The notes: generated by a model from the sequence alone, not told the origin. Counted from the stretch's first letter, positions 1 through 5,865 are shown. The stretch is 7,655 nucleotides of DNA from Candidatus Omnitrophica bacterium UBA1562 (GCA_002322525.1 DCOU01000042.1:1-7655); one strand, 5' to 3'. Made by a program: numbers and translations.

Positions 1-40
1 TTTCAAAATAACAAGTTATAAATATCTTATCCCTTGAGGT

Positions 41-104
41 TGATTTCACAGATTATAAAGCTGATTTCACCGATTGTCCCGTCACTGACTAATCTGTGTA
101 ATCA
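41..104. repeat. Direct and inverted copies of a TGATTTCACAGATT word
   Basis: The word TGATTTCACAGATT (41-54) recurs almost exactly as a direct copy at 62-75 (one change, A to C). It recurs again in inverted orientation at 90-104, where TAATCTGTGTAATCA is the complement of 41-55 with one mismatch. The 15-bp arms at 41-55 and 90-104 could close a long hairpin with a 34-nt loop. This is a dispersed-repeat style intergenic sequence lying downstream of dnaJ. I see no ORF in it. Bases 1-40 are AT-rich and hold nothing I can name. Confidence 0.7.
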
Positions 105-146
105 GAGAGCGCTGATATGATTTTTAAGAATATTTCAGCGCTCTCT
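104..146 (-). terminator. Stem-loop just after dnaJ, possible transcript 3' end
   Basis: A perfect 12-bp inverted repeat, AGAGAGCGCTGA (104-115) with TCAGCGCTCTCT (135-146), encloses a 19-nt AT-rich loop. It begins 7 bases beyond the dnaJ stop codon on the transcribed strand. This is the position expected for an operon-end terminator or 3' stability hairpin. No U-tract follows on the minus strand, so it does not meet the intrinsic-terminator rule. Termination or 3' end protection is inferred from position and stem strength only. Confidence 0.5.
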
Positions 147-153
147 CATAACT

Positions 154-1308
154 TTATTTGAATGCTTTTTTAATTTTATCCGTAAAACTCTCTTTATTTA
201 TATCTTCGCCTGACAATTTGGCAAATTCCTCTATGAGTTGGCGTTGTTGAAGACTTAGATGTGTAGGAATTCTCACATTAACTTTTACTAATTCATCTCC
301 GATACTTCTGCCATGTACCTCCGGCACGCCTTTCTCTTTAAGCCGGAAGATTCTTCCGCTCTGCGTGCCGGCCGGTATTTTCATCTCAACCTTACCATTA
401 AGCGTAGGCACCTCTACCTCAGCGCCCAATATTGCCTTAGTCAGGCTGATAGTTATTTCGGTTAATATATCGTTATTATGCCTCTGGAAAATATTATGCG
501 GCATTACTTCAATAATAACGTATAAATCGCCGTGGCCTGCTGTGCCTGCTTCGCCTTCACCGCGTATCCTTAAATGTGAACCCGTAGCTACTCCGGGAGG
601 GACTTTTACTTTAATTTTACGGCTTACTTTTGTGCGGCCTTCACCGCGGCATTCAGGGCAAGGGGTTTGAATAGTCGAGCCTTCTCCTCTACAGCGCGGA
701 CAGGTCTGGGCAAGTTGAAAGAAACCGCTGGAAACCACTACTCGTCCTGAACCTCTGCACTGAGAGCAGGTAATTTTCTTAGTGCCAGGTTTTGCGCCGC
801 TGCCTGAACAATTCAAACATACTTCGTAGCGAGGGACGGTAATTGTTTTTTCAACACCAGCCGCTGCCTCTTCTAAGGTTATATCTATAGTAATCTCTAA
901 ATCTCTGCCTCTACGAGAACGGCCGCCTTGTCTTCCCCTGCCACCAAAAATATCATAGCCCAAATCACTGAATATCTCATCAAAGAGGCCTCCGCCAAAA
1001 CCAAACTCTCCTAAATCCTGAAATACGCTGCTAAAATCTGCTCCTTTAAAGATATCTTCATAAGCATACCTTTGGTCTATTCCGGCATGGCCGTATTGGT
1101 CATAAAGGGCGCGCTTCTGAGAATCGGAGAGCACTGCGTATGCCTCAGAAATATCTTTGAACTTTTCTTCAGCCTCTTTCTTCTGCTCATAAGGCACCCT
1201 GTCCGGATGATAGCGTAAAGCTAATTCCCGATAAACCTTCTTTATCTCATCCAGGGTAGCACTCTTTTTAATCCCCAATATTTCGTAATAATCACGCTTA
1301 GTAGCCAT
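154..1308 (-). CDS. dnaJ: Chaperone protein DnaJ (Hsp40, type I)
   Basis: This is the cytoplasmic J-domain co-chaperone that delivers unfolded clients to DnaK and stimulates its ATPase. The 384-residue length is normal for type I DnaJ. The J domain covers about residues 6-73, with the HPD motif at 34-36. A Gly/Phe-rich stretch follows (about 88-130). Four CxxCxGxG-type zinc motifs follow, with cysteine pairs 164/167, 181/184, 203/206 and 217/220, so both zinc sites look complete. The C-terminal substrate-binding beta domains run from about 228 to 355. It is the last gene of hrcA-grpE-dnaK-dnaJ but is separated from dnaK by 259 bp of structured repeat. The ATG at 1308 gives a canonical N-terminus (ATKRDYYEILG), yet there is no Shine-Dalgarno upstream. 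The terminal hairpin of the repeat element ends 7 nt before the start codon. Confidence 0.97.
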   Translation of the reverse strand: MATKRDYYEILGIKKSATLDEIKKVYRELALRYHPDRVPYEQKKEAEEKFKDISEAYAVLSDSQKRALYDQYGHAGIDQRYAYEDIFKGADFSSVFQDLGEFGFGGGLFDEIFSDLGYDIFGGRGRQGGRSRRGRDLEITIDITLEEAAAGVEKTITVPRYEVCLNCSGSGAKPGTKKITCSQCRGSGRVVVSSGFFQLAQTCPRCRGEGSTIQTPCPECRGEGRTKVSRKIKVKVPPGVATGSHLRIRGEGEAGTAGHGDLYVIIEVMPHNIFQRHNNDILTEITISLTKAILGAEVEVPTLNGKVEMKIPAGTQSGRIFRLKEKGVPEVHGRSIGDELVKVNVRIPTHLSLQQRQLIEEFAKLSGEDINKESFTDKIKKAFK

Positions 1309-1315
1309 TTAATGA

Positions 1316-1374
1316 GCCCACAACTTACGGAATGCAAATGACGTAAGTTGTTCGGGCGAATTAATCCCGATAGC
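1316..1374 (+). repeat. Repeat unit copy 1 (next to dnaJ start)
   Basis: In its own direction the unit reads TGAGCCCA, then CAACTTACG, a 12-nt loop, CGTAAGTTG, a TT bulge, CGGGC, the linker GAATTAA and the first arm of the next stem (TCCCGATAGC). The outer stem has one A/C mismatch (1320/1353). On the dnaJ transcript this hairpin closes 7 nt ahead of the start codon. Confidence 0.8.
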
Positions 1375-1445
1375 TGCGAGAAAAATTTGGAACAAATTTT
1401 GGAAGCGTTTTGCTATCGGGATATATTGAATAATAATATATTACA

Positions 1446-1567
1446 ACTCCGACTCATATACTGTGCAAAAATTTTGTTTCAAAATTTTTGCACATTCGTC
1501 GGAGTAAGTTCGCACAAATAAGTTATGTCGTTTAACTGCATAAAAATATACTCCATAACTTATGTGC
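1446..1567 (-). repeat. Repeat unit copy 2 (after dnaK stop)
   Basis: Read on the minus strand, the unit is TGAGCACA, TAAGTTATG, a long 26-nt loop, CATAACTTA, a TT bulge, TGTGC, the linker GAACTTA, then CTCCGAC, which starts the second hairpin. The TGA of the shared TGAGC end is the dnaK stop codon. Relative to copies 1 and 3, several stem positions have changed on both arms, so pairing is kept. Confidence 0.8.
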
Positions 1568-3478
1568 TCACTTATCTTCCTCTTTGTATTCCGCATCAAT
1601 AATATCTTCTTTTTTTTCTTTGCCTTTTTCTTTAGGCTCTTCTTCTGGCTTCTCTTTGGCTTCTGTTTTCTGCTGCTGTTGTTGCTTCTGCGCTGCCTGT
1701 TTATAAATCTCCTCAGCTAACTTGTGTGAAACCTTGGTCAAATCTTCCGAAGCTCTCTTAATCCTGTCTATATTTTTATCTTTTATGGCTCCCTTAAGGT
1801 CATTAAGCCTTGCCTCGATATCGGCGCGCTCAGCCTGGCTTACCTTATCGCCAAAGTCCTTAAGCGATTTTTCCGTGGCATAAACAAGATTGTCAGCCTG
1901 ATTAACGGCTTCTACTTCTTCTTTTCTCTTTGTGTCTTCAGCGGCGAACTTCTCTGCATCCTTCACCATCTTATCAATTTCTTCCTTAGAGAGTTTCTTC
2001 GGCGCGGTAATACGGATGGATTGTTCTTTGCCTGTACCCAAATCCTTAGCAGTAACATGCACAATACCGTTGGCATCAATATCAAAAGAGACTTCAATCT
2101 GTGGTACTCCACGCGGCGCAGGTGGTATCCCTACTAAATCAAACCTGCCTAACTCCACATTGCCTTCAGCATCAGCCATCGAGCGCTCTCCTTGGATAAC
2201 TCGGATAGTCACTGCAGTCTGGTTATCCGCAGCTGTGGAGAAAATCTGGCTTTTTCTCGTGGGTATAGTGGTATTCCTGTCAATCAATTTTGTATTTACC
2301 CCACCTAAAGTCTCAATGCCTAAAGATAAAGGCGTAACATCAAGCAACAAGACATCCCTTACCTCGCCTTTAATAATTGCTGCCTGAATGGCCGCACCCA
2401 GGGCAACGCATTCCATAGGATCGACTCCGCGTTCTATCTTCTTGCCGAAATAATCCTCGACAAATTTTTGCACGATAGGCATTCTCGTGGGGCCGCCGAC
2501 CATAATGATTTTATCAACGTCCCTATCGCCGAAACTGGCGCTCTCTTTTGCAAATGCATCCCTGGCATCTTTCAATGCCCTCTCTAAGGGGCCGCGGCAT
2601 CTTTCGATAATCGGATTCACCAATTCTTCAAGTTTTGCGCGGTTAATGGACATAGTCAAATGTTTTGGGCCGGTGGCATCCGCGGTAATAAAAGGTAAAT
2701 TGATATCTGTAGTCAGGGTGCTGGAAAGCTCAACCTTTGCTTTTTCTGCTGCCTCACGCAGACGCTGCATTGCCATTTTATCATTACGTAAATCAATGCC
2801 TGTTTCGCGCTTGAATTGGTTGGCAATATATTCTATCAATACGTTATCCATGTCGGTACCACCCAGCTGCGTATCGCCGCTGGTTGCCATGACTTTAAAA
2901 CCGCCCTCTTTCCACATTTCCATAATTGTGACATCAAGCGTCCCGCCGCCAAAGTCAAAAACCAAAATTTTTAATTCCTTGCCCGCCTTTTCCAGTCCGT
3001 ATGCAAGGCAGGCTGCCGTAGGCTCATTAATTATGCGTAGGACCTTCAGGCCGGCTATTTCTCCTGCATCTTTCGTGGCTGTCCTTTGGTTATCATCAAA
3101 ATACGCAGGGCAGGTAATTACTGCTTCTTCAACCTTATCGCCAAAATAGGCTTCTGCATCCTGTTTTATCTTCTGCAGGATAAAAGCAGAAATCTGCTGC
3201 GGCGTATATTCTTTGCCAAAAACCTTAAATTTAAAATCTGTGCCCATCTTGCGCTTGGCTGCCTGAATCGTGCCTTCGGGATTGATGGCTGCCTGGCGCC
3301 TTGCTGGTTCACCAACCAAGCGCTGGCCATCTTTGGTAAAAGCAACGTAAGAAGGAAATGCCTTGCCCGAAGCCACACCCGCACCTTCAGCAGATGGAAT
3401 TATAACTGGCCTCCCCGCCTCCATTACTGCTGCTGCAGAATTAGATGTCCCTAAATCAATACCGATAACTTTTGCCAT
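1568..3478 (-). CDS. dnaK: Chaperone protein DnaK (Hsp70)
   Basis: This is the ATP-dependent cytosolic Hsp70 that binds and refolds exposed hydrophobic segments, cycling with DnaJ and GrpE. Its 636 residues are full length. The nucleotide-binding domain shows phosphate 1 (IGIDLGTSNSAAAV, 5-18), phosphate 2 (ILVFDFGGGTLDV, 171-183) and the adenosine motif VGGPTRMP (327-334). The interdomain linker is DVLLLDVTPLSLGIE (375-389). The substrate-binding domain and helical lid follow, then a Q-rich and charged tail ending near IIDAEYKEEDK. Two features mark a subtype. GTSNSAAAV replaces the usual GTTNS form, and residues 78-95 pass straight from KMGTDFKFKVFGKEY to the PQQIS helix, without the roughly 20-residue subdomain IB insert of proteobacterial DnaK. 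A short extra segment (DAFAKESAS, about 307-315) precedes the third NBD motif. A strong Shine-Dalgarno, AAGGAGGAGG, lies close upstream of the ATG. Confidence 0.98.
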   Translation of the reverse strand: MAKVIGIDLGTSNSAAAVMEAGRPVIIPSAEGAGVASGKAFPSYVAFTKDGQRLVGEPARRQAAINPEGTIQAAKRKMGTDFKFKVFGKEYTPQQISAFILQKIKQDAEAYFGDKVEEAVITCPAYFDDNQRTATKDAGEIAGLKVLRIINEPTAACLAYGLEKAGKELKILVFDFGGGTLDVTIMEMWKEGGFKVMATSGDTQLGGTDMDNVLIEYIANQFKRETGIDLRNDKMAMQRLREAAEKAKVELSSTLTTDINLPFITADATGPKHLTMSINRAKLEELVNPIIERCRGPLERALKDARDAFAKESASFGDRDVDKIIMVGGPTRMPIVQKFVEDYFGKKIERGVDPMECVALGAAIQAAIIKGEVRDVLLLDVTPLSLGIETLGGVNTKLIDRNTTIPTRKSQIFSTAADNQTAVTIRVIQGERSMADAEGNVELGRFDLVGIPPAPRGVPQIEVSFDIDANGIVHVTAKDLGTGKEQSIRITAPKKLSKEEIDKMVKDAEKFAAEDTKRKEEVEAVNQADNLVYATEKSLKDFGDKVSQAERADIEARLNDLKGAIKDKNIDRIKRASEDLTKVSHKLAEEIYKQAAQKQQQQQKTEAKEKPEEEPKEKGKEKKEDIIDAEYKEEDK

Positions 3479-3501
3479 TGCCTCCTCCTTCTAGTCGTCA
3501 G

Positions 3502-3579
3502 AGTGTAAAGTGTATAAGTGTAAAGTTTTTAAGTCATTAACTTACAGACTTACACACTTACACACTAACACACTAACTT
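3502..3579. repeat. Short tandem repeats in the grpE-dnaK gap
   Basis: The 107-bp grpE-dnaK spacer contains two opposed microsatellite-like arms. On the plus strand, AGTGTAA-type units begin at 3502, 3509 and 3517. Five 8-bp units follow from 3540: ACTTACAG, ACTTACAC, ACTTACAC, ACTAACAC and ACTAACTT. The first arm is roughly complementary to the second (AGTGTAA against TTACACT), so the transcript could fold into a loose, slippery hairpin ahead of the dnaK ribosome-binding site. I see no promoter or CIRCE here. Confidence 0.75.
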
Positions 3580-3585
3580 GTTATT

Positions 3586-4137
3586 TTATATTTTTTTGGA
3601 AACCTTCACCTTTGCTGTTCTGATTACCCTATCATTCAATAAATAACCTTTTTGTAACTCTTCCAAAATTGTATGCTCCGGCACATCAATATTGTCTGCC
3701 TGCATAAGCGCTTCATGATAATTCGGGTCGAATAATTTACCTTGTGCCTCAATAGGCTTGATTCCGTACTCCTTTAACATTTCATAAAGATGCGACAGTA
3801 TCATTTCAACGCCCTTTAAAAATGCCGGCAGATCCTGATGTTTAGATTCAGCCAAAGCCACAGTACGCTCTAAATCATCCAGTATATTTAATAATTCTAA
3901 TATAATGCCTTCATTGGCAAACTTTACAAAATCCTGTTTTTCTCTATCCAGGCGCTTACGCGTATTGTCAAAATCCGCCTGAAGCCTGAGTAACCTGTCC
4001 CAATAAACTTTCGCTTTATCCGCCTCTTCTTTTAATTTCAAAAATTCGGATTCTTTTAAGGAAACAACCTTCTCCTCTTTTTTCTCAACATCCGGCTGTT
4101 TTTTATTTTCTTCCCGATTCTGTTTCTGATCCTGCAT
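3586..4137 (-). CDS. grpE: Nucleotide exchange factor GrpE
   Basis: GrpE is the homodimeric cytoplasmic factor that opens the DnaK nucleotide-binding domain and releases ADP. At 183 residues it is of normal size. A disordered, charged N-terminus (1-28) leads into the long coiled-coil helix (about 29-75, containing YWDRLLRLQADFDNTRKR). A helical region follows (about 76-124), then the C-terminal beta-wing domain (about 125-183) with the family signatures GKLFDPNYHEAL (133-144) and LQKGYLLNDRVIRTAKV (161-177). It starts 9 bp after the hrcA stop. Its Shine-Dalgarno TGAGG includes the hrcA TGA, so translation is probably coupled to hrcA. It precedes dnaK, its partner, by 107 bp. Confidence 0.97.
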   Translation of the reverse strand: MQDQKQNREENKKQPDVEKKEEKVVSLKESEFLKLKEEADKAKVYWDRLLRLQADFDNTRKRLDREKQDFVKFANEGIILELLNILDDLERTVALAESKHQDLPAFLKGVEMILSHLYEMLKEYGIKPIEAQGKLFDPNYHEALMQADNIDVPEHTILEELQKGYLLNDRVIRTAKVKVSKKI

Positions 4138-4146
4138 CTTAAAACC

Positions 4147-4884
4147 TCAGATACTATTCATTACCTCAGTTAATACATCCGATATATATCCTAATACAGG
4201 CATAGTATGTTTATATTCCATGCGCATCGGGCCTAAGACCGCAAGTCTGCCCAAAGATTTATCTTTCAAGCGATAACTCGAAACTACTAAAGAACAACCC
4301 TCCATCTCAGCGCAACCTAACTCTTCGCCAATATACACTCTTACTCTGTCAGTAAAATCCCTATTGATAATATTGAGTAAATATTGCTTATCTTCGATAA
4401 TCTTAATTAAAAGGCGTATTTTTTGGTAATCCTGAAATTCCGGCTGGTTTAAAACAAGGCTTATTCCCTTATAAAAAAATTTACCCTGCCACTGCGGAAT
4501 TGAAGTTATCCCCGCATAATGCGTAATGGCGGATATAATTTCCGTGGTCCTATCTAATACCTCCTCCACTCGATTGGTTCTTCTCTTATACTCTCTATCA
4601 ATCCATTCTTTTTCTTCATCTAAAAGTTCGGTTTGTAAGAGCAGAAAATCTACATAGTAGCGATACCCCTTGTTTGTAGGAATCCTTCCTCCAGAAGTAT
4701 AAAGATGAGTAAGGTAATTAGCCTCCTCTAATTCCGCAAATATATTTCTAATGGTAGCTGGGCTTAAGTCAAAATCTTTGGCAATATCGTCTGAGGCTAC
4801 GGGTGTTGCCTCTTGAATATATTTATTTATGGCTGCGGCAAGAACTGCCCTTCTTCTGGATTCGTAATCAACCGTTCTTACCAT
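4147..4884 (-). CDS. hrcA: Heat-inducible repressor HrcA, compact form
   Basis: HrcA is the DNA-binding repressor of class I heat-shock genes; in studied bacteria it binds CIRCE and needs GroEL for activity. The N-terminal winged helix covers about residues 1-80, with recognition segment LSPATIRN (40-47) and wing motif TSGGRIPTNKGYRYYVD (63-79). A helical linker follows (about 85-125). The C-terminal region keeps PEF (148-150), IGEE (185-188), CSLVVSSYR (197-205) and LGPMRMEY (217-224). At 245 residues it is roughly 90-100 shorter than typical HrcA. The missing part is the middle of the regulatory domain, because ITSIPQW (126-132) runs almost directly into GISLVLNQPEF. No frameshift is visible, so it looks like a compact variant rather than a broken gene. 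The ATG has an AAGGAG Shine-Dalgarno with 7-nt spacing. Confidence 0.94.
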   Translation of the reverse strand: MVRTVDYESRRRAVLAAAINKYIQEATPVASDDIAKDFDLSPATIRNIFAELEEANYLTHLYTSGGRIPTNKGYRYYVDFLLLQTELLDEEKEWIDREYKRRTNRVEEVLDRTTEIISAITHYAGITSIPQWQGKFFYKGISLVLNQPEFQDYQKIRLLIKIIEDKQYLLNIINRDFTDRVRVYIGEELGCAEMEGCSLVVSSYRLKDKSLGRLAVLGPMRMEYKHTMPVLGYISDVLTEVMNSI

Positions 4885-4903
4885 AATCTTTCTCCTTCAA
4901 TGA

Positions 4904-4962
4904 GCGCATAACTTACGGAGCACAAAGTGCGACGTAAGTTATTTGCGCGAATTAACCCCCAC
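4904..4962 (+). repeat. Repeat unit copy 3 (upstream of hrcA)
   Basis: The unit reads TGAGCGCA, TAACTTACG, a 15-nt loop, CGTAAGTTA, a TT bulge, TGCGC, GAATTAA and CCCCCAC. Both parts of the stem are perfectly paired (5 plus 9 bp), making this the cleanest of the four copies. Confidence 0.8.
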
Positions 4963-5024
4963 CGTTTTGTTTCGTTTTGCTTCGTCCCGCGAAATACAGA
5001 GCAAAAGCGAAACAAAACGAAACA

Positions 5025-5080
5025 GTGGGGGTAAATTCAGCCATCAAACTTACGTTCACTTCGTTCCGTAAGTTTGGGCT
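5025..5080 (-). repeat. Repeat unit copy 4 (overlapping murI 3' end)
   Basis: On the minus strand the unit reads AGCCC, AAACTTACG, a 12-nt loop, CGTAAGTTT, a GA bulge, TGGCT, linker GAATTTA and CCCCCAC. It is the most diverged at the outer stem but keeps the 9-bp inner stem and the linker. Bases 5056-5080 encode the last residues and the stop of murI. Confidence 0.75.
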
Positions 5081-5865
5081 TCATTAACTTTCTTCACATT
5101 TTTTGCCGGCCGGCCTAAGAATCTTCCGGCAAGATTCTTAAACCATTCCGGATTATCGCTGACAAAGAATTCATGCCTGCCCTTACCCTTACTATTTAAT
5201 AGGCCATCTGCGGCCAAAATCTTATTCACTTCCATAGCCACTTGTTTTGCCGAATCTATCAGGATAACATTTTTGCCCATTACACCACTAATAACCTTCT
5301 TAAGAAGTGGGTAGTGAGTGCAGCCTAAAATAAGAGTATCTACTCCAGCATCTTTTAACGGCTTTAAATAGTGTTTAGCTACGGTTAAAACCACATCCCC
5401 GTTTAACCAACCCTCTTCCACAAATGGAACGAATAAAGGACAAGCCACTGCCGTAATCTTTACTTTGGTATCAAGCTGTTTAATTTCATCTTCATAAGCC
5501 CGGCTCTTAATTGTGCCTTTAGTCCCGATTACTCCAATGCGTTTATTTTTAGTGGCAATTACCGCCTCCCTTGCCCCCGGGCTGATTACTCCTATGATAG
5601 GAACGCGAAAATGATTTTTAATCTCAGGCAGGGCAAGACTGGATACGGTATTACAAGCAATACAAATTAATTTTACGTCATACTTTAACAAAAAAAGGAT
5701 ATTCTCTATGGAGAAACGAATTACCGTTTCTTTTGATTTTATCCCGTAGGGGACACGCGCGGTATCGCCAAAATAAACTATATCCTCATAAGGCAGTTGA
5801 CGAATTAGCTCTTTTACTACAGTCAGCCCCCCTACCCCTGAATCAAACACGCCTATCGGACTCAT
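5056..5865 (-). CDS. murI: Glutamate racemase MurI
   Basis: This cytoplasmic cofactor-independent enzyme interconverts L- and D-glutamate and supplies D-Glu for the peptidoglycan stem peptide. At 269 residues it is normal length. Family motifs are all present: FDSGVGGLTV (7-16, Asp8), YFGDTARVPYG (31-41), IACNTVSS (69-76, catalytic Cys71) and LILGCTHYPLL (178-188, catalytic Cys182 with His184). The ATG overlaps the stop of the upstream amidase gene as ATGA, with an AGAAGG ribosome-binding site, so the two cell-wall genes are probably translated in series. The C-terminal tail (roughly EAQTYGTK) is encoded inside the right hairpin of repeat element II. It lies beyond the conserved core and is likely a neutral extension created by the repeat. 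Confidence 0.97.
   Translation of the reverse strand: MSPIGVFDSGVGGLTVVKELIRQLPYEDIVYFGDTARVPYGIKSKETVIRFSIENILFLLKYDVKLICIACNTVSSLALPEIKNHFRVPIIGVISPGAREAVIATKNKRIGVIGTKGTIKSRAYEDEIKQLDTKVKITAVACPLFVPFVEEGWLNGDVVLTVAKHYLKPLKDAGVDTLILGCTHYPLLKKVISGVMGKNVILIDSAKQVAMEVNKILAADGLLNSKGKGRHEFFVSDNPEWFKNLAGRFLGRPAKNVKKVNEAQTYGTK

Larger units (their letters stand above)
1316..1567. repeat. Structured intergenic element I (dnaK-dnaJ gap)
   Basis: The whole dnaK-dnaJ gap is a nest of inverted repeats in roughly mirror-symmetrical order. (a) Stem CAACTTACG/CGTAAGTTG at 1321-1350, extended by GCCC/GGGC at 1316-1319 and 1354-1357. (b) Stem ATCCCGATAGC/GCTATCGGGAT (1364-1374 with 1412-1422) enclosing AAAATTT/AAATTTT (1382-1400). 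(c) Central ATATATT/AATATAT at 1421-1441. (d) Stem ACTCCGAC/GTCGGAGT (1446-1453 with 1498-1505) enclosing a 13-bp stem GTGCAAAAATTTT/AAAATTTTTGCAC (1463-1493). (e) Stem TAAGTTATG/CATAACTTA (1519-1527 with 1554-1562), extended by GCACA/TGTGC. Parts (a) plus (b) and (e) plus (d) are homologous units in opposite orientation. No ORF is supported here. It is related to element II at 4904-5080. Confidence 0.85.
4904..5080. repeat. Structured intergenic element II (murI-hrcA gap)
   Basis: This symmetrical element is built from two inverted copies of the unit also found in element I, sharing one central stem. Left hairpin: GCGCA plus TAACTTACG (4904-4917) pairs with CGTAAGTTA, a TT bulge and TGCGC (4933-4948). 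Linker GAATTAA follows. Central stem: CCCCCAC (4956-4962) pairs with GTGGGGG (5025-5031), enclosing opposed GTTTYG-type tandem words (4964-4984 and 5002-5024) that partly pair. Then TAAATTC, the inverted linker, and the right hairpin: AAACTTACG (5046-5054) with CGTAAGTTT (5067-5075), extended by AGCC/GGCT (5039-5042 with 5077-5080). The right hairpin overlaps the murI 3' end. Its left end lies 19 nt upstream of the hrcA start. It contains no CIRCE. Confidence 0.85.

Noticed and set aside
1463..1493. The 13-bp AAAATTTT hairpin as an intrinsic terminator after dnaK
   Set aside because: The stem is AT-rich with few GC pairs, and no U-tract follows it on the minus strand; dnaJ downstream is expected to be co-transcribed.
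1316..1567. Element I as a classic insertion with target-site duplication
   Set aside because: Flanks of TGAGC and GCTCA show no matching direct duplication of 4 bp or more, and no transposase is present. The same holds for element II.
2487..3149. Long open frame of about 220 codons on the plus strand, antisense to dnaK
   Set aside because: It mirrors the codon pattern of the strongly conserved dnaK gene and shows no recognisable protein family. The same applies to the plus-strand frames at 365-670, 1932-2387, 3086-3454, 6454-6663 and 6990-7205, and to the minus-strand frame at 3166-3384.
3540..3579. CRISPR array in the grpE-dnaK gap
   Set aside because: The units are 8 bp and directly contiguous, without unique spacers, so this is a microsatellite.
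4904..4948. The 9-bp inverted arms of the repeat units as CIRCE-like HrcA operators
   Set aside because: CIRCE has a fixed 9-nt spacer and TTAGCACTC arms. Here spacers are 12, 12, 15 and 26 nt and the arms do not match, so a hairpin role fits better than a protein-bound operator of that type.
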